From contig LGFX01000005.1 in assembly GCA_001508335.1 (NCBI GenBank), forward strand, positions 1-64,000: 64,000 bases of DNA. The letters run 5' to 3'. Positions 1-8,961 of the stretch are shown here, in pieces. The translations under genes were made by a program, and so were the position numbers. This stretch comes from a candidate division TA06 bacterium 32_111 (lineage in GTDB: Bacteria > Hydrothermota > 32-111). Position 1 is the first letter of the stretch, and the number at the start of each line of letters is the position of its first letter. The notes under the pieces are model-generated. The model had not been told where the DNA came from and did not search any database. It saw only the letters and a program-made list of their open reading frames with translations.

Positions 1-1
1 G

Positions 2-3000
2 GTATATCCGAATGGTGACAGTTTAATAAGTGAGAATGATAATAACACACATAAATTGACAGTGTATGGAATACCTTGCAATGCACCGAAAGCATATCCA
101 ATAGTTTGCATCTGGCAACCAAACGATAAGGCGTTGATAAAATGGCTTGATAATTCAAATTATGAGGAAGGATATAGAATAAAAATAAAAGAAAACAATA
201 TACTTATAGGATCAAAGGATACAATAATAAATTTAGCGGAGGATCCCGATACATTGGAATGGACACATCAGACAACGAGAACAGGGCAAATGAAGTATAT
301 TGTATATTCAATGAACAGCGGAGCATTTTCAAAGGATTCCGTTGAATATATCAATTATAGAGGTTATGGAACACCGCTTATTTCGAAAGATAGTATTAAA
401 TTAAGCAAGGGAACCGTAAGAATAAAAGGAGATACTATATTAACTGGAACGAGAAGAAGACTGAACGGAGAAATAATTTCAATAGAAGCATATAAAGAAG
501 GATTTGAAAATAAAATATTAAAGTCGGAATTTATAATAGATAGTAATGCACAAATAATAGGAATTAAGAATAGCGATATGTATGCGGGAATAAACGGGTC
601 AAGCACAAATAGGGATTCGATAATCTGGATATATGTAAAAGAGGGATCGCAATATAATAAGAAATATGTAAAAAATTTATATTTCACTTATATAAGTTAT
701 TTGAATGCTCAAAAAACTAAATTATTATCAGCGATATATAAAAACGATTCTATATATCTATTGGTCAATTTTAAGTTAAAGGAACACGCAATAAATTCGG
801 TTTTAGTATTATTTAAAATAGATAAAAACTGCAACTATAATGCATCTTATTTTATTAAAAGTTTCACCAACTCAGCCGATTTTGAAGGAACGATAGAGAG
901 CAAAAACGCAGATGAGATTGTGATCGTATACAATGGAACGGATGAATCTAATGGTAAAATAACCGGTTTAAATATTTTTTCAATAAGAACAGATTTTAAT
1001 GGAAAAATTACCGAATATTCTCCATTTGTAAATAAGGGGTTTAATCAAACATACAAAGAGTATTTTGATATAGAGGCGCTAACAGATACTATATTATACA
1101 TAGTCAGTCACAAAGTGGGAATATTTTTCGATACGATGAAGGTGGTTAAATATGATATGAAAAACATGGTTCAAACTTTAATAGACTATATAAAAATTAG
1201 TTCTTCACCGATGGCAGATTCTTTTCAATTTCCGAGGATAGTGAAGTATAGGGATTATATGATAGTTAGCTGGTTAAATTGGGAAGATTATCAGTATGAC
1301 AGAATTTATACTAAGAAATATTCATTAACAGAGAATAGCGGAATAGAGATTGCAAAAGAGACAAGCGAGGATGATGCATGGGTGAAAGATTACCTGATAG
1401 TTAAGAATGAAGCAGATGAAGGTTTGGAAATAGTAACAGAAGAGGCACTTTTTTCATATGGAGTATACGGATTAAAGCGGAGCGATTACAAACTACCGAT
1501 AATGAGAATAATAATGAATGATGAATTATCGTGGTATAAGAATGGCACTTTTACAGTGAAAGTGATAGATGGGAATGGAATGAAACTCAGCACTGTAAAG
1601 GTGTTGGTGACAAACGGAGCGGATATAAATTTTGAAGGAACGACAGATGTAAATGGCGAAGTGAAGGTATCATATTTTACAAGAAGTTCTAATAAGATAA
1701 CAATAAAAGCTGTGAAGGCATTTTACGAGGATTGTGTTAATGTATATGATGTTACAACGAATACGATGGAAGTGAACTGCGTAAAAGAGGTTAGCGCATT
1801 TAAGGATACAACAATAGAGATAGGAGTTTATACATATTCAACCGAACCTGAGGAAGTTATATTACATAAAGTGGCTGTTTCGTCTGCTGAAGTGATATTG
1901 AGCAATGGAATAAATATTGAAGATACATTAATAACCGGGGCAAATGGTAAGGTTGTTGCTGAAATAAGTGGCAGGGATACGATTGAATGGCTCGGAAGGG
2001 ACTGCTATGTGGATTATACAAAGGAAATAGATGTAATCGTTTTAAAAGAGGGATATAAAACAGAGACGGTGAAGATAAGTAAAGAGATGAGAAGCAATAG
2101 CAGCAACGCTACGGGATATAATAACAGCAATCATGTGATAAAGAGAGACGAGTTGAATTTATATATGGCTTATGGAGACGGAGACAGCGTAGTGTTTGGC
2201 AGGAGCAACAATTTTGGAGACTGGTGGATACTTGAGAAGGTGGGAGAGGGGAAGAACCCTTCATTGGCATTTTCAGGGGAAGGCACAGTGGCAATGTTGT
2301 ATACAGGGCTGGACAATTATGGGTATTATTATACATACACGGAATCGCCTTTTCAGCCGATAGATACAGTGTATCCGACATTGATAACTTATGAACCGGG
2401 AGTAATAGCAGGAAATGTCCTGACTGGGAAAGTATATGTGGCTGGGATAGAGCATCCTCTTTTAGGAGTGGATTATGGCAATCTTTTATATGCAGAGTTT
2501 GTGTTTGACAATCTTGCCGGAATAGTGAAGACAACATTGGTGCCTGCGACAGTAGAGAAATATAAGCCGAAATCATGGCAGAGCATAACGACATATTATG
2601 ACAAGTATATGAAGAAATATTATCCGATAATTGTTTATGGGGATATATACGGAGAGATAGACTTGGTTAAGTATGATGGGATAAGTGGAAGATGGATACC
2701 GCCTATCGGAGTGGCGCAAACTACTGAGGAATCAAAGGAGAGTTATATATCATCAAACGGCGAGAAGATTGCAGTAATATGGAGTGAGGAGAGGACAACT
2801 GACTCAAATGTTTGGGATATATGGCTTAACGGAGAGTTGTATAAGACAAGCAAAACAGAGAGTTATACTGAACCGAAGATAAAAGCAGGAAATTATATTG
2901 TGTATAATGAGAGCAAAGAAAAAATAGGTCTTGACCTTTATGGGTTGAATTACATTGGAGCGGACATAAGGACATCAAGCAAGGATAGTGTTTACTATCC

Positions 3001-3814
3001 TGATTTTGAATTTAAGACGGAATACAACAAAACAGGACTTGAATTGAATCATAAAATCTATCTGATATGGACGGAGAAGACTGGAATCGCATATACGGTT
3101 AAGGATACTATAATAGAGGTAAAGACAGACGGAGATTTGCAACCATTTATTGCGGGTGAATTTACAGATACGATAGTTGAGTTGGATGACTCACCATTAA
3201 CGGACATAATCAATGACAGAAGAAAGAAGATAGAGAGACTCTACATAGAAATAGGCGAGATAGAGTCGGATAAGGAATACAAACTGACAGTGAACACAAC
3301 AAATCCTAACAAAAACTACCCTTATCTTTTGATGATAGACGGAATAATTGTTGATACGATAAATAAAGAGGATAAGACGACAGAGGTTTATCTAACAGAG
3401 GATATTAAGTCAGACAACACGATATTGATAACACTTGACAGGGTAAAGGGGAACCCGAACAGAATTGCAAAGATGGAGATGCGAAAGTATGATGAAGTAA
3501 CAAATGCATCAATACTCGGAAACGCCATAATTAAAATGATAACAGAGAAGAAGGGAATAAAAGAGCATGTGAAGATAAAAACAATGAGTAAAGGACTGAT
3601 AGAGATGACAATAGAAGGAGACTGCAGCGAGAATCTTGAGATGGAGATATATGATGTTGCGGGCAGAAGGAGAATGAAAGAGACTTTTAAAAATTTGCAA
3701 AACGGATATAACAAGATAATCTTAAATGCGAATGGACTGTCAAGTGGAGTCTACTTCTACAGACTGAATACAAAATCAAACCAATATAAAGGAAAAATTC
3801 TATTGATTAAATAA
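2..3814 (+). CDS. Large secreted surface protein with C-terminal sorting domain (5' end cut by window)
   Basis: The frame is open from base 2, so the gene continues to the left and the TTG at 56 is only an internal codon; at least 1,270 residues are visible. The left end resembles a fibronectin III-like strand pattern (NSNYEEGYRI). Near bases 1540-1740 lies an Ig-like/carboxypeptidase-regulatory-like domain (VKVIDGNG, DVNGEVKVSY). The middle is beta-rich and resembles secreted propeller-type proteins. The last ~65 residues (EIYDVAGRR, LSSGVYFYRL, KILLIK) match the type IX secretion (Por) C-terminal sorting domain. Inference: exported and attached to or released from the cell surface. Codon choice looks different from the neighbours (many ATA, GGA, ACA, AGC), which with the transposase debris downstream suggests an accessory gene. 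Function unknown. Confidence 0.75.
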   Translation, partial: VYPNGDSLISENDNNTHKLTVYGIPCNAPKAYPIVCIWQPNDKALIKWLDNSNYEEGYRIKIKENNILIGSKDTIINLAEDPDTLEWTHQTTRTGQMKYIVYSMNSGAFSKDSVEYINYRGYGTPLISKDSIKLSKGTVRIKGDTILTGTRRRLNGEIISIEAYKEGFENKILKSEFIIDSNAQIIGIKNSDMYAGINGSSTNRDSIIWIYVKEGSQYNKKYVKNLYFTYISYLNAQKTKLLSAIYKNDSIYLLVNFKLKEHAINSVLVLFKIDKNCNYNASYFIKSFTNSADFEGTIESKNADEIVIVYNGTDESNGKITGLNIFSIRTDFNGKITEYSPFVNKGFNQTYKEYFDIEALTDTILYIVSHKVGIFFDTMKVVKYDMKNMVQTLIDYIKISSSPMADSFQFPRIVKYRDYMIVSWLNWEDYQYDRIYTKKYSLTENSGIEIAKETSEDDAWVKDYLIVKNEADEGLEIVTEEALFSYGVYGLKRSDYKLPIMRIIMNDELSWYKNGTFTVKVIDGNGMKLSTVKVLVTNGADINFEGTTDVNGEVKVSYFTRSSNKITIKAVKAFYEDCVNVYDVTTNTMEVNCVKEVSAFKDTTIEIGVYTYSTEPEEVILHKVAVSSAEVILSNGINIEDTLITGANGKVVAEISGRDTIEWLGRDCYVDYTKEIDVIVLKEGYKTETVKISKEMRSNSSNATGYNNSNHVIKRDELNLYMAYGDGDSVVFGRSNNFGDWWILEKVGEGKNPSLAFSGEGTVAMLYTGLDNYGYYYTYTESPFQPIDTVYPTLITYEPGVIAGNVLTGKVYVAGIEHPLLGVDYGNLLYAEFVFDNLAGIVKTTLVPATVEKYKPKSWQSITTYYDKYMKKYYPIIVYGDIYGEIDLVKYDGISGRWIPPIGVAQTTEESKESYISSNGEKIAVIWSEERTTDSNVWDIWLNGELYKTSKTESYTEPKIKAGNYIVYNESKEKIGLDLYGLNYIGADIRTSSKDSVYYPDFEFKTEYNKTGLELNHKIYLIWTEKTGIAYTVKDTIIEVKTDGDLQPFIAGEFTDTIVELDDSPLTDIINDRRKKIERLYIEIGEIESDKEYKLTVNTTNPNKNYPYLLMIDGIIVDTINKEDKTTEVYLTEDIKSDNTILITLDRVKGNPNRIAKMEMRKYDEVTNASILGNAIIKMITEKKGIKEHVKIKTMSKGLIEMTIEGDCSENLEMEIYDVAGRRRMKETFKNLQNGYNKIILNANGLSSGVYFYRLNTKSNQYKGKILLIK

Positions 3815-3834
3815 AATTTGGAAAAGAGGGAAAC

Positions 3835-3885
3835 AAAATTATACTGAGTCCAGTTAACAGGAGCTGAAAGAATTAGTATAATTTT
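3835..3885. terminator. Inverted repeat after the surface-protein gene, possible terminator
   Basis: AAAATTATACT (3835-3845) is repeated in inverted form as AGTATAATTTT (3875-3885), an 11-bp perfect stem with a 29-base loop, 20 bases after the stop codon. The right arm ends in TTTT. A second weak inverted pair, TTGATTAA/TTAATCAA, lies at 3884-3914. The long loop makes a classical terminator uncertain; it could also be the scar of a mobile element. Confidence 0.35.
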
Positions 3886-3965
3886 GATTAAGAGAAATAA
3901 TTTTTTTTAATCAAGATGGCAAAAGAGAGAAGGCAAGAATGATACACAGAGAGTGGACTGAGAAG

Positions 3966-4007
3966 AATAGTTAATAGTTAATAGTTGATAGTTAATAGTT
4001 GATAGTT
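3966..4007. repeat. Six tandem copies of a 7-bp unit, (A/G)ATAGTT
   Basis: Six uninterrupted heptamers run from 3966 to 4007, in the order A, A, A, G, A, G at the first base. The array sits directly upstream of the transposase remnant in non-coding DNA. Similar TAGTTAATAGTT arrays occur between genes in many bacteria. No function can be assigned. Confidence 0.9.
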
Positions 4008-4019
4008 AAAGAAAAAGAA

Positions 4020-4402
4020 GTGAGAATAAAACGAAGAGCGGACTTATATAAGGCAATGGAAAAGGCTGTGAACGGGGAGTATGCTGAAGGTATAAGGGAT
4101 AACGAACAGAGACCGTGACTGGTATCTGACAACGGGTGTCAGCCTACATCATTAAAGTTTATAAAACATATGGCTCTATTGGGAATAGAACAGATATTTA
4201 TATTTTGGAATAACCCTAAGGGAAATGCCGAGACGGAGCGATTTATGAGGACAATGAAGGAATATTTGTTCTGGAGAAGAAAGTATGATAATAGTTTGAG
4301 TTTGAAGAGTCATTTAAGAAGTTCATTGAGTTTTACAATGAAGATTATCCTCACAGTAAGTTGAAATATCAGAGTCTTTATCACTTTTATAGAACTTACT
4401 GA
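4020..4402 (+). pseudogene. IS3-family-type transposase remnant (integrase core, C-terminal part)
   Basis: Reading from GTG 4020 gives an integrase-core C-terminal region: a VSDNG motif (second Asp of the DDE triad), GIEQIFIFWNNPKGNAETERF (family-typical, with the catalytic Glu near NAETER), then RTMKEYLFW. The copy is dead. An in-frame TGA at 4116-4118 interrupts it, and a frameshift near 4310-4320 moves the ending (EFYNEDYPHSKL, then a stop at 4400-4402) into another frame. The N-terminal half, with the first Asp and any helper OrfA, is missing. No inverted repeats could be matched with confidence. It separates a probable accessory gene from the GH18 gene. Confidence 0.8.
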
Positions 4403-4550
4403 AAACAACAGGATATCCCTACATATCAATCAGATTTACTCTAACCAATTAAGTGCTTGACAAGGTGGTGCAGTACAATTTCAAAAGAGTTTAAAGTTCT
4501 TAATGTTTACCCTATTGATAAAATTTTTAATTTTGGTTTAATTAAAAATA

Positions 4551-4730
4551 ATGGAGAGTTTTGTAGTCACCCAATTATATGAAAAAAATATATTTGATAG
4601 TTTAAAGGATTCGTTGGATATAAGAAAAAATAATTTTTCCTCAAACATTTTCTTTATTATCCTATTTTTTATAGTAATATCATTATTGCTAATTTTAATT
4701 TGGGGGTTTAAAAAGAGAAAAAGATGTTAA
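4551..4730 (+). pseudogene. Short ORF with C-terminal membrane helix; probable 3' remnant of a broken gene
   Basis: ATG 4551 opens 59 codons ending at 4730 and overlapping the next start by 7 bases. The product has a polar first half, a long hydrophobic segment (FFIILFFIVISLLLILIW) and a basic end (KKRKRC), typical of the cytoplasmic end of a single-pass membrane protein. Just upstream, another frame reads plausibly as protein (NVYPIDKIFNFGLIKNNGEF, about 4500-4580) before a stop, so both pieces may be one gene broken by a frameshift. There is no clear ribosome site before 4551. It could instead be a genuine small membrane protein. Confidence 0.4.
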
Positions 4731-6886
4731 AAAAAATTTTTTTGTTTTTATTTTTACTTTTAAATTTAAAATTGTTTCCATCCATTCATCAAGATGAATA
4801 CTTTTTAAATTTAAAATCAGCCTATTTTGGTTCTCCAACCAATTTGAGTGAAAAACTTGTTGATAAAAAAGAAAAAGGTTTGCATTACAACTATTATGGT
4901 TATCTACCTTATTGGATAGATACCCTTTACTATTCTAATTTTCAATATGAACTTTTGACACATATATCCTATTTTTCTGTCAATGTTAATACGGATGGGA
5001 GCTGTGGACTTATTCCGAATCCTTCATATTTTACAAAAATTTACAATGAGTCTCATAAAAGAGGTATAAGGATTCATCTCACCTTTACTCTCTTTGGAAC
5101 AACTTCCGTTTCAACTCTTTTAAATAGTAAGAGTTCAAGAGAAAATTGTATTAGCAACATACTCAACTATGTTGATCTTTACAATCTTGATGGTGTTAAC
5201 TTAGATTTTGAGTTTGTATCATCTTCTCTAAGGGATTCTTTCAATCTTTTTATAATGCAACTTGCTGATAGCCTTCATAATCGGTTTTCTACAAGAAGGG
5301 AACTCTACATAGCTGTTCCACCTGTTTATCAATGGTATCCAGGGTATGATTATTATTCAATTTCAAGTTTTTCAGATGGTTTATTTGTGATGTGTTACGA
5401 TTATCACTGGTCCGGGTCATCTGAGGCAGGGCCAGTTTCACCTACTTTTAATTCAACTTTTTGGGGTTATTATGCTTTCAACACATCTATCAGCGATCTT
5501 ATTGGAATAGGAGTCGATCCTTCGAAGATCATTGCAGGTATTCCATATTATGGTTATGACTGGCCAACAGAATCTGATACTCTGAAATCTAAAACTATTG
5601 GAACAGGTTCTTCTGTAATATTTAAAAACGCTAAAAATAATGCTTCGATTTATGGTAGAAAGTTTGATGAATATTCAAAAGTTCCTTACTATACATATCT
5701 TTCAACAAATTACCATCAATGTTTTTATGATGATTCTGCTTCGATAAGATATAAATTGGGGATAGTCAAAGATAAAAAATTACAGGGTGCTGGATGCTGG
5801 GCACTTGGTTATGATGATGGTGCAATAGATCTCTGGAGCGTTTTAAGAGAAGAACTTTTTTTAACTGCTCCTTTAAAACATTTCGTTGTAAAGGTCAACA
5901 CAACAAATCTAAATATCAGAACTGGCCCTTCAACTTCATATGATATTTTAAATGTCTCAAATTATGGTGAAACTTTCGTTGCTTTTGATTATGATGGATA
6001 CTGGTATAAGATATACTATCCTTCTGCATCTTTCCCTTACTATGCTTATATCTATGGTGGTGATGGTTTAAATATAAAATATCTTGAAGGTGATAACTTT
6101 TTTAAAGTTGCAAGGATCACTGCATCTCTGTTGAATGTCCGTTCTGGTGCTTCTACTACTTACCCAATTTTAACTCAGGTATCTTACAATCAGGTATTCG
6201 TTGTGGATTCTTTTACAGGTGATTGGGCAAGAATAATTTTACCTGACTCAAACAGAACCGGTTTTATATACTATACAAGTTATGCTCAAATTTTTGACAA
6301 TCTATCTTCGTTTAACGATTGTGAAGTTTTTGTAGATTCTCTCATTTATCCTGATACTCTCTTTTCAGGAGATTCTTTTGAAGTTAAACTTTATTTAAAA
6401 AATACTGGATATGTTTCTCTCGATTCAATTTTCGGAATAAGTTTCTTAGAAAAATCTTTATTTTATTATGAAACATTCTGGAGTGATTCAGGTTTTGCCA
6501 AAAGTTATGGGAACAATACTCTTCCTGGACAAAATGGAATAAAAACATTTTATTTCAAAGCACCTTTTATCTTAAACGATTCTCTTTTAAGTTACGATGT
6601 GGTATTAAAAAGAAATGATGATACTTCTTCAAATTATTTCAACATTAAAATTTATGTAAAAAGTAAAAGTTCAGGAAAAGTTGAGGATGATAAAATTTTT
6701 TGTGAAGAAAATTTTAAGACATTGAGGAAGTTTTATCATGTATATGATTTAACTGGAAGATTGATAAAAAAAGGTGATGGAGAGTTCAACATAACTGATG
6801 TAAAAAAATTTTCAACAGGAGTTTATTTTTTGATATTTTCAGATGGTGATAAAATTAATCGAAAAAAGATAATAATGTTAAAATAA
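4724..6886 (+). CDS. Secreted GH18-family glycoside hydrolase with two SH3b domains and sorting tail
   Basis: Predicted role: hydrolysis of a GlcNAc-containing glycan (chitin- or peptidoglycan-like) outside the cell. A signal peptide covers residues 1-19. The GH18 barrel spans about 55-380, with the catalytic motif DGVNLDFE at 156-163 (acid Glu163), a conserved MCYDYHW strand at 223-229 and GCWALGYDDG near 357-366. Two bacterial SH3 repeats follow (about 388-450 and 461-520; LNIRTGPS and LNVRSGAS), as in YaaH/YdhD-like cell-wall enzymes. A CARDB-like beta domain lies at ~530-650, and a sorting domain (YDLTGRLIKKG, STGVYFLIF) ends the protein. The catalytic residues are intact, so activity is likely. 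No strong ribosome site is visible. It stands alone between the transposase debris and buk. Confidence 0.85.
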   Translation: MLKKIFLFLFLLLNLKLFPSIHQDEYFLNLKSAYFGSPTNLSEKLVDKKEKGLHYNYYGYLPYWIDTLYYSNFQYELLTHISYFSVNVNTDGSCGLIPNPSYFTKIYNESHKRGIRIHLTFTLFGTTSVSTLLNSKSSRENCISNILNYVDLYNLDGVNLDFEFVSSSLRDSFNLFIMQLADSLHNRFSTRRELYIAVPPVYQWYPGYDYYSISSFSDGLFVMCYDYHWSGSSEAGPVSPTFNSTFWGYYAFNTSISDLIGIGVDPSKIIAGIPYYGYDWPTESDTLKSKTIGTGSSVIFKNAKNNASIYGRKFDEYSKVPYYTYLSTNYHQCFYDDSASIRYKLGIVKDKKLQGAGCWALGYDDGAIDLWSVLREELFLTAPLKHFVVKVNTTNLNIRTGPSTSYDILNVSNYGETFVAFDYDGYWYKIYYPSASFPYYAYIYGGDGLNIKYLEGDNFFKVARITASLLNVRSGASTTYPILTQVSYNQVFVVDSFTGDWARIILPDSNRTGFIYYTSYAQIFDNLSSFNDCEVFVDSLIYPDTLFSGDSFEVKLYLKNTGYVSLDSIFGISFLEKSLFYYETFWSDSGFAKSYGNNTLPGQNGIKTFYFKAPFILNDSLLSYDVVLKRNDDTSSNYFNIKIYVKSKSSGKVEDDKIFCEENFKTLRKFYHVYDLTGRLIKKGDGEFNITDVKKFSTGVYFLIFSDGDKINRKKIIMLK

Positions 6887-6892
6887 TTTCCC

Positions 6893-6920
6893 TTGATAAA
6901 AATCTTTAAAAATATAAAAT
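6893..6920 (+). promoter_or_regulatory. Probable promoter of buk-ptb
   Basis: TTGATA (6893-6898) and TAAAAT (6915-6920) are 16 bases apart in the 58-base gap before buk. The start codon at 6945 is preceded by a good AAAAGGAG ribosome site. Confidence 0.5.
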
Positions 6921-6944
6921 ATTACTTTTAAAAAGGAGTTTTTA

Positions 6945-8033
6945 ATGGTTGAAATTATTTTTTCAGTGAATCCCGGTGCAACAACAACAAAATGTTCTAT
7001 TTATAAAATAGTTGAAAAAGGTATAGAAGAGGTTGTCTCAGAAAACATCGAGCATCCAACAGAAGAGATAAAATCTTTTAAAGATATAACATCACAGGTT
7101 GATTACAGGTATGAGAAGGTAAAAGATTTTTTAAACAGGAATATGAGAGATGGTTATAAAATCGTTGCAACAGCAGGTCGAGGAGGTATGTTGACCCCGG
7201 TTCCAAGTGGAGTTATAAAAATAAATGAGGAACTTGTCCATTTTTCACTTTACACACCGGTCTATCAGCATGCTTCAAACCTTGGTGCACCACTCGCTTA
7301 TAGAGTTGCAAAAGAGAATAATGTTGATTCGTTTATAGTTGATCCTGTAAGTGTAGACGAGTTTACAGATGTTGCAAGAATTTCAGGTGCAAAAGATTTT
7401 CCAAGATTTTCTTTTGTCCATGCTCTTAACATCAGGGCAACGGTTAGAAAACTTTCTGAGATGTTGAACATAGATTTTAACAGGATCAAATGTGTTGTTG
7501 CACATCTTGGTGCTGGATTTTCGATAGCCGCTTTTGTTGAAGGGAAAATCGTTGATAACGATAACAGGATGGAGAGTGCTCCATTTACAGCAGAAAGAGC
7601 AGGTGGAGTTCCACCGATACCACTTGTGAACGCCTGTTTCTCGGGTCAATATACAAAAGAACAGATAATGAAAAAACTTTATGGTGAAGGTGGATTGTAT
7701 GGTTATTTAAAGACAAAGGATCTAAGAGAAGTTCTGAAGATGATCGAAAATGGTGATAAGTATGCTGAACTGATTTACAATGCGATGGTTTATCAGATTG
7801 CAAAAGAGATTGGAGCGATGGGTTCGGTTATGGATTTTGAAATCGATGGGATAATTTTGACTGGTGGAATGGCTTATTCTGAGAAACTTGTGAAAGATTT
7901 AACAAGAAAGGTTGGCAAGATTGGAAAGATCTATGTTTTCCCGGGGAGTAACGAAAACGAATCTTTGGCTCTAGGTGTTTATAGAGTTTTAAAAGGTGAA
8001 GAAAAATATTTGACCTGGCCTGTGAAAGTTTGA
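6945..8033 (+). CDS. buk: Butyrate kinase (or branched-chain fatty-acid kinase)
   Basis: Converts butyryl- or isobutyryl/isovaleryl-phosphate plus ADP to the free acid and ATP in the cytoplasm. At 362 residues it has the usual length for the acetokinase-family butyrate kinases. The N-terminal phosphate-binding signature SVNPGATTTK is present, as are FVHALNIRATVRK, the HLGAGFS motif and the C-terminal GGMAYSE stretch of the ASKHA fold. AAAAGGAG lies just upstream. ptb follows 11 bases downstream, giving the standard acyl-CoA to acid pair in reversed order. Facing the 2-oxoacid oxidoreductase operon, the natural substrates may be branched-chain acyl phosphates from amino acids; that is inference. 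Confidence 0.92.
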   Translation: MVEIIFSVNPGATTTKCSIYKIVEKGIEEVVSENIEHPTEEIKSFKDITSQVDYRYEKVKDFLNRNMRDGYKIVATAGRGGMLTPVPSGVIKINEELVHFSLYTPVYQHASNLGAPLAYRVAKENNVDSFIVDPVSVDEFTDVARISGAKDFPRFSFVHALNIRATVRKLSEMLNIDFNRIKCVVAHLGAGFSIAAFVEGKIVDNDNRMESAPFTAERAGGVPPIPLVNACFSGQYTKEQIMKKLYGEGGLYGYLKTKDLREVLKMIENGDKYAELIYNAMVYQIAKEIGAMGSVMDFEIDGIILTGGMAYSEKLVKDLTRKVGKIGKIYVFPGSNENESLALGVYRVLKGEEKYLTWPVKV

Positions 8034-8044
8034 ATGGAGGAAAG

Positions 8045-8959
8045 ATGGGAATAAAAAGTTTTAGTGAATTAAAGGAAAAAGTTTTAAAAATGTCTGCAAA
8101 AAGGGTTGTTGTTGCGGCAGCACATGATAAGGATGTGATTGAAAGTGTAGTTGAATCGATGAAAGTTGGAATAGTAAAAACTCCAATACTTATTGGAGAT
8201 GCTCAAAAAATAGAGAATATAATAAAAGATTTTGGTGAAAATTTAAACGATTTTGAGATAGTTGATTCTTCTTCTGATGAGGAATCAGGGAAACTTGCTG
8301 TGAAATACATTAAAGAGAAAAAAGCTGAGATCCTTGTTAAAGGGAAACTTGAAACCGTATTTTATTTAAAACCTATACTTGATAAGGAAACAGGAATAAA
8401 AAAATCAGGTGTTCTTTCAAACCTTACACTTTTTGAAATGCCTTCATACCATAAATTCATCTCTGTCACAGATAACGCTATAATACCTGTTCCAACGATG
8501 GAAGAAAAAAAATATATTATTGAGAATACAAAAATTTTATACAACGCTCTTGAAATCGAAACCCCAAAAGTTGCTTTACTTTCTGCTCTTGAGGTTATAA
8601 ACACAAAAGTTGAATCTACCATCGATGCTGCGTGTTTAACACAAATGTATCAGAGAGGGCAGATAAAAGGATTTATAATCGATGGTCCTTTAGCGTATGA
8701 TACAGCGATAGATAAAAAATCTGCTGATAGTAAGAAGTTGAAAGGTTCAGAAGTTGCAGGTGATCCTGATATACTTATAGTTCCAAACCTTGAAAGTGGA
8801 AACATCCTTGGGAAAGCATACAAATTCCATGCTGATGCAAAAAGTGGTGGAGTTGTTCTTGGTGCTTCAGTTCCGGTTGTTTTGAACTCAAGATCAGATG
8901 GAGCTGACAGAAGGTTCAATTCAATGCTTATCGCAAGGTCAATTGCTGAGATGGTTTAA
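8045..8959 (+). CDS. ptb: Phosphate butyryltransferase
   Basis: Exchanges the CoA of butyryl-CoA (or a related acyl-CoA) for phosphate and feeds butyrate kinase. The start is set at ATG 8045, four bases after GGAGG (8036-8040), rather than an upstream TTG at 8030; this gives 304 residues, normal for the family. The phosphate acetyl/butyryl transferase fold is visible throughout: PILIGDAQKIENI near the N-terminus, VKGKLETVFYLKPIL, GFIIDGPLAYDTAID, and the C-terminal GGVVLGASVPVVLNSRSD. The gene converges on the OFOR operon with only 2 bases between stop codons. Chain-length preference cannot be read from sequence. Confidence 0.92.
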   Translation: MGIKSFSELKEKVLKMSAKRVVVAAAHDKDVIESVVESMKVGIVKTPILIGDAQKIENIIKDFGENLNDFEIVDSSSDEESGKLAVKYIKEKKAEILVKGKLETVFYLKPILDKETGIKKSGVLSNLTLFEMPSYHKFISVTDNAIIPVPTMEEKKYIIENTKILYNALEIETPKVALLSALEVINTKVESTIDAACLTQMYQRGQIKGFIIDGPLAYDTAIDKKSADSKKLKGSEVAGDPDILIVPNLESGNILGKAYKFHADAKSGGVVLGASVPVVLNSRSDGADRRFNSMLIARSIAEMV

Positions 8960-8961
8960 AA

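Noticed and set aside
2109-2594. Minus-strand open frame of 161 codons inside the surface-protein gene
   Set aside because: It lies antisense to a clear gene, has a low-complexity Leu/Ser/Cys-rich product and no ribosome site.
3966-4007. CRISPR-like array
   Set aside because: The copies are contiguous 7-mers without spacers, and no cas gene is near.
4116-4118. TGA read as an amino acid in the transposase
   Set aside because: The same copy also has a frameshift and lacks its first half, and intact genes here end normally at TGA (for example nfnB and the kinase), so it is simple decay.
4457-4479. TTGACA and TACAAT as a promoter for the GH18 gene
   Set aside because: The boxes are only 11 bases apart, and they lie in transposase debris.
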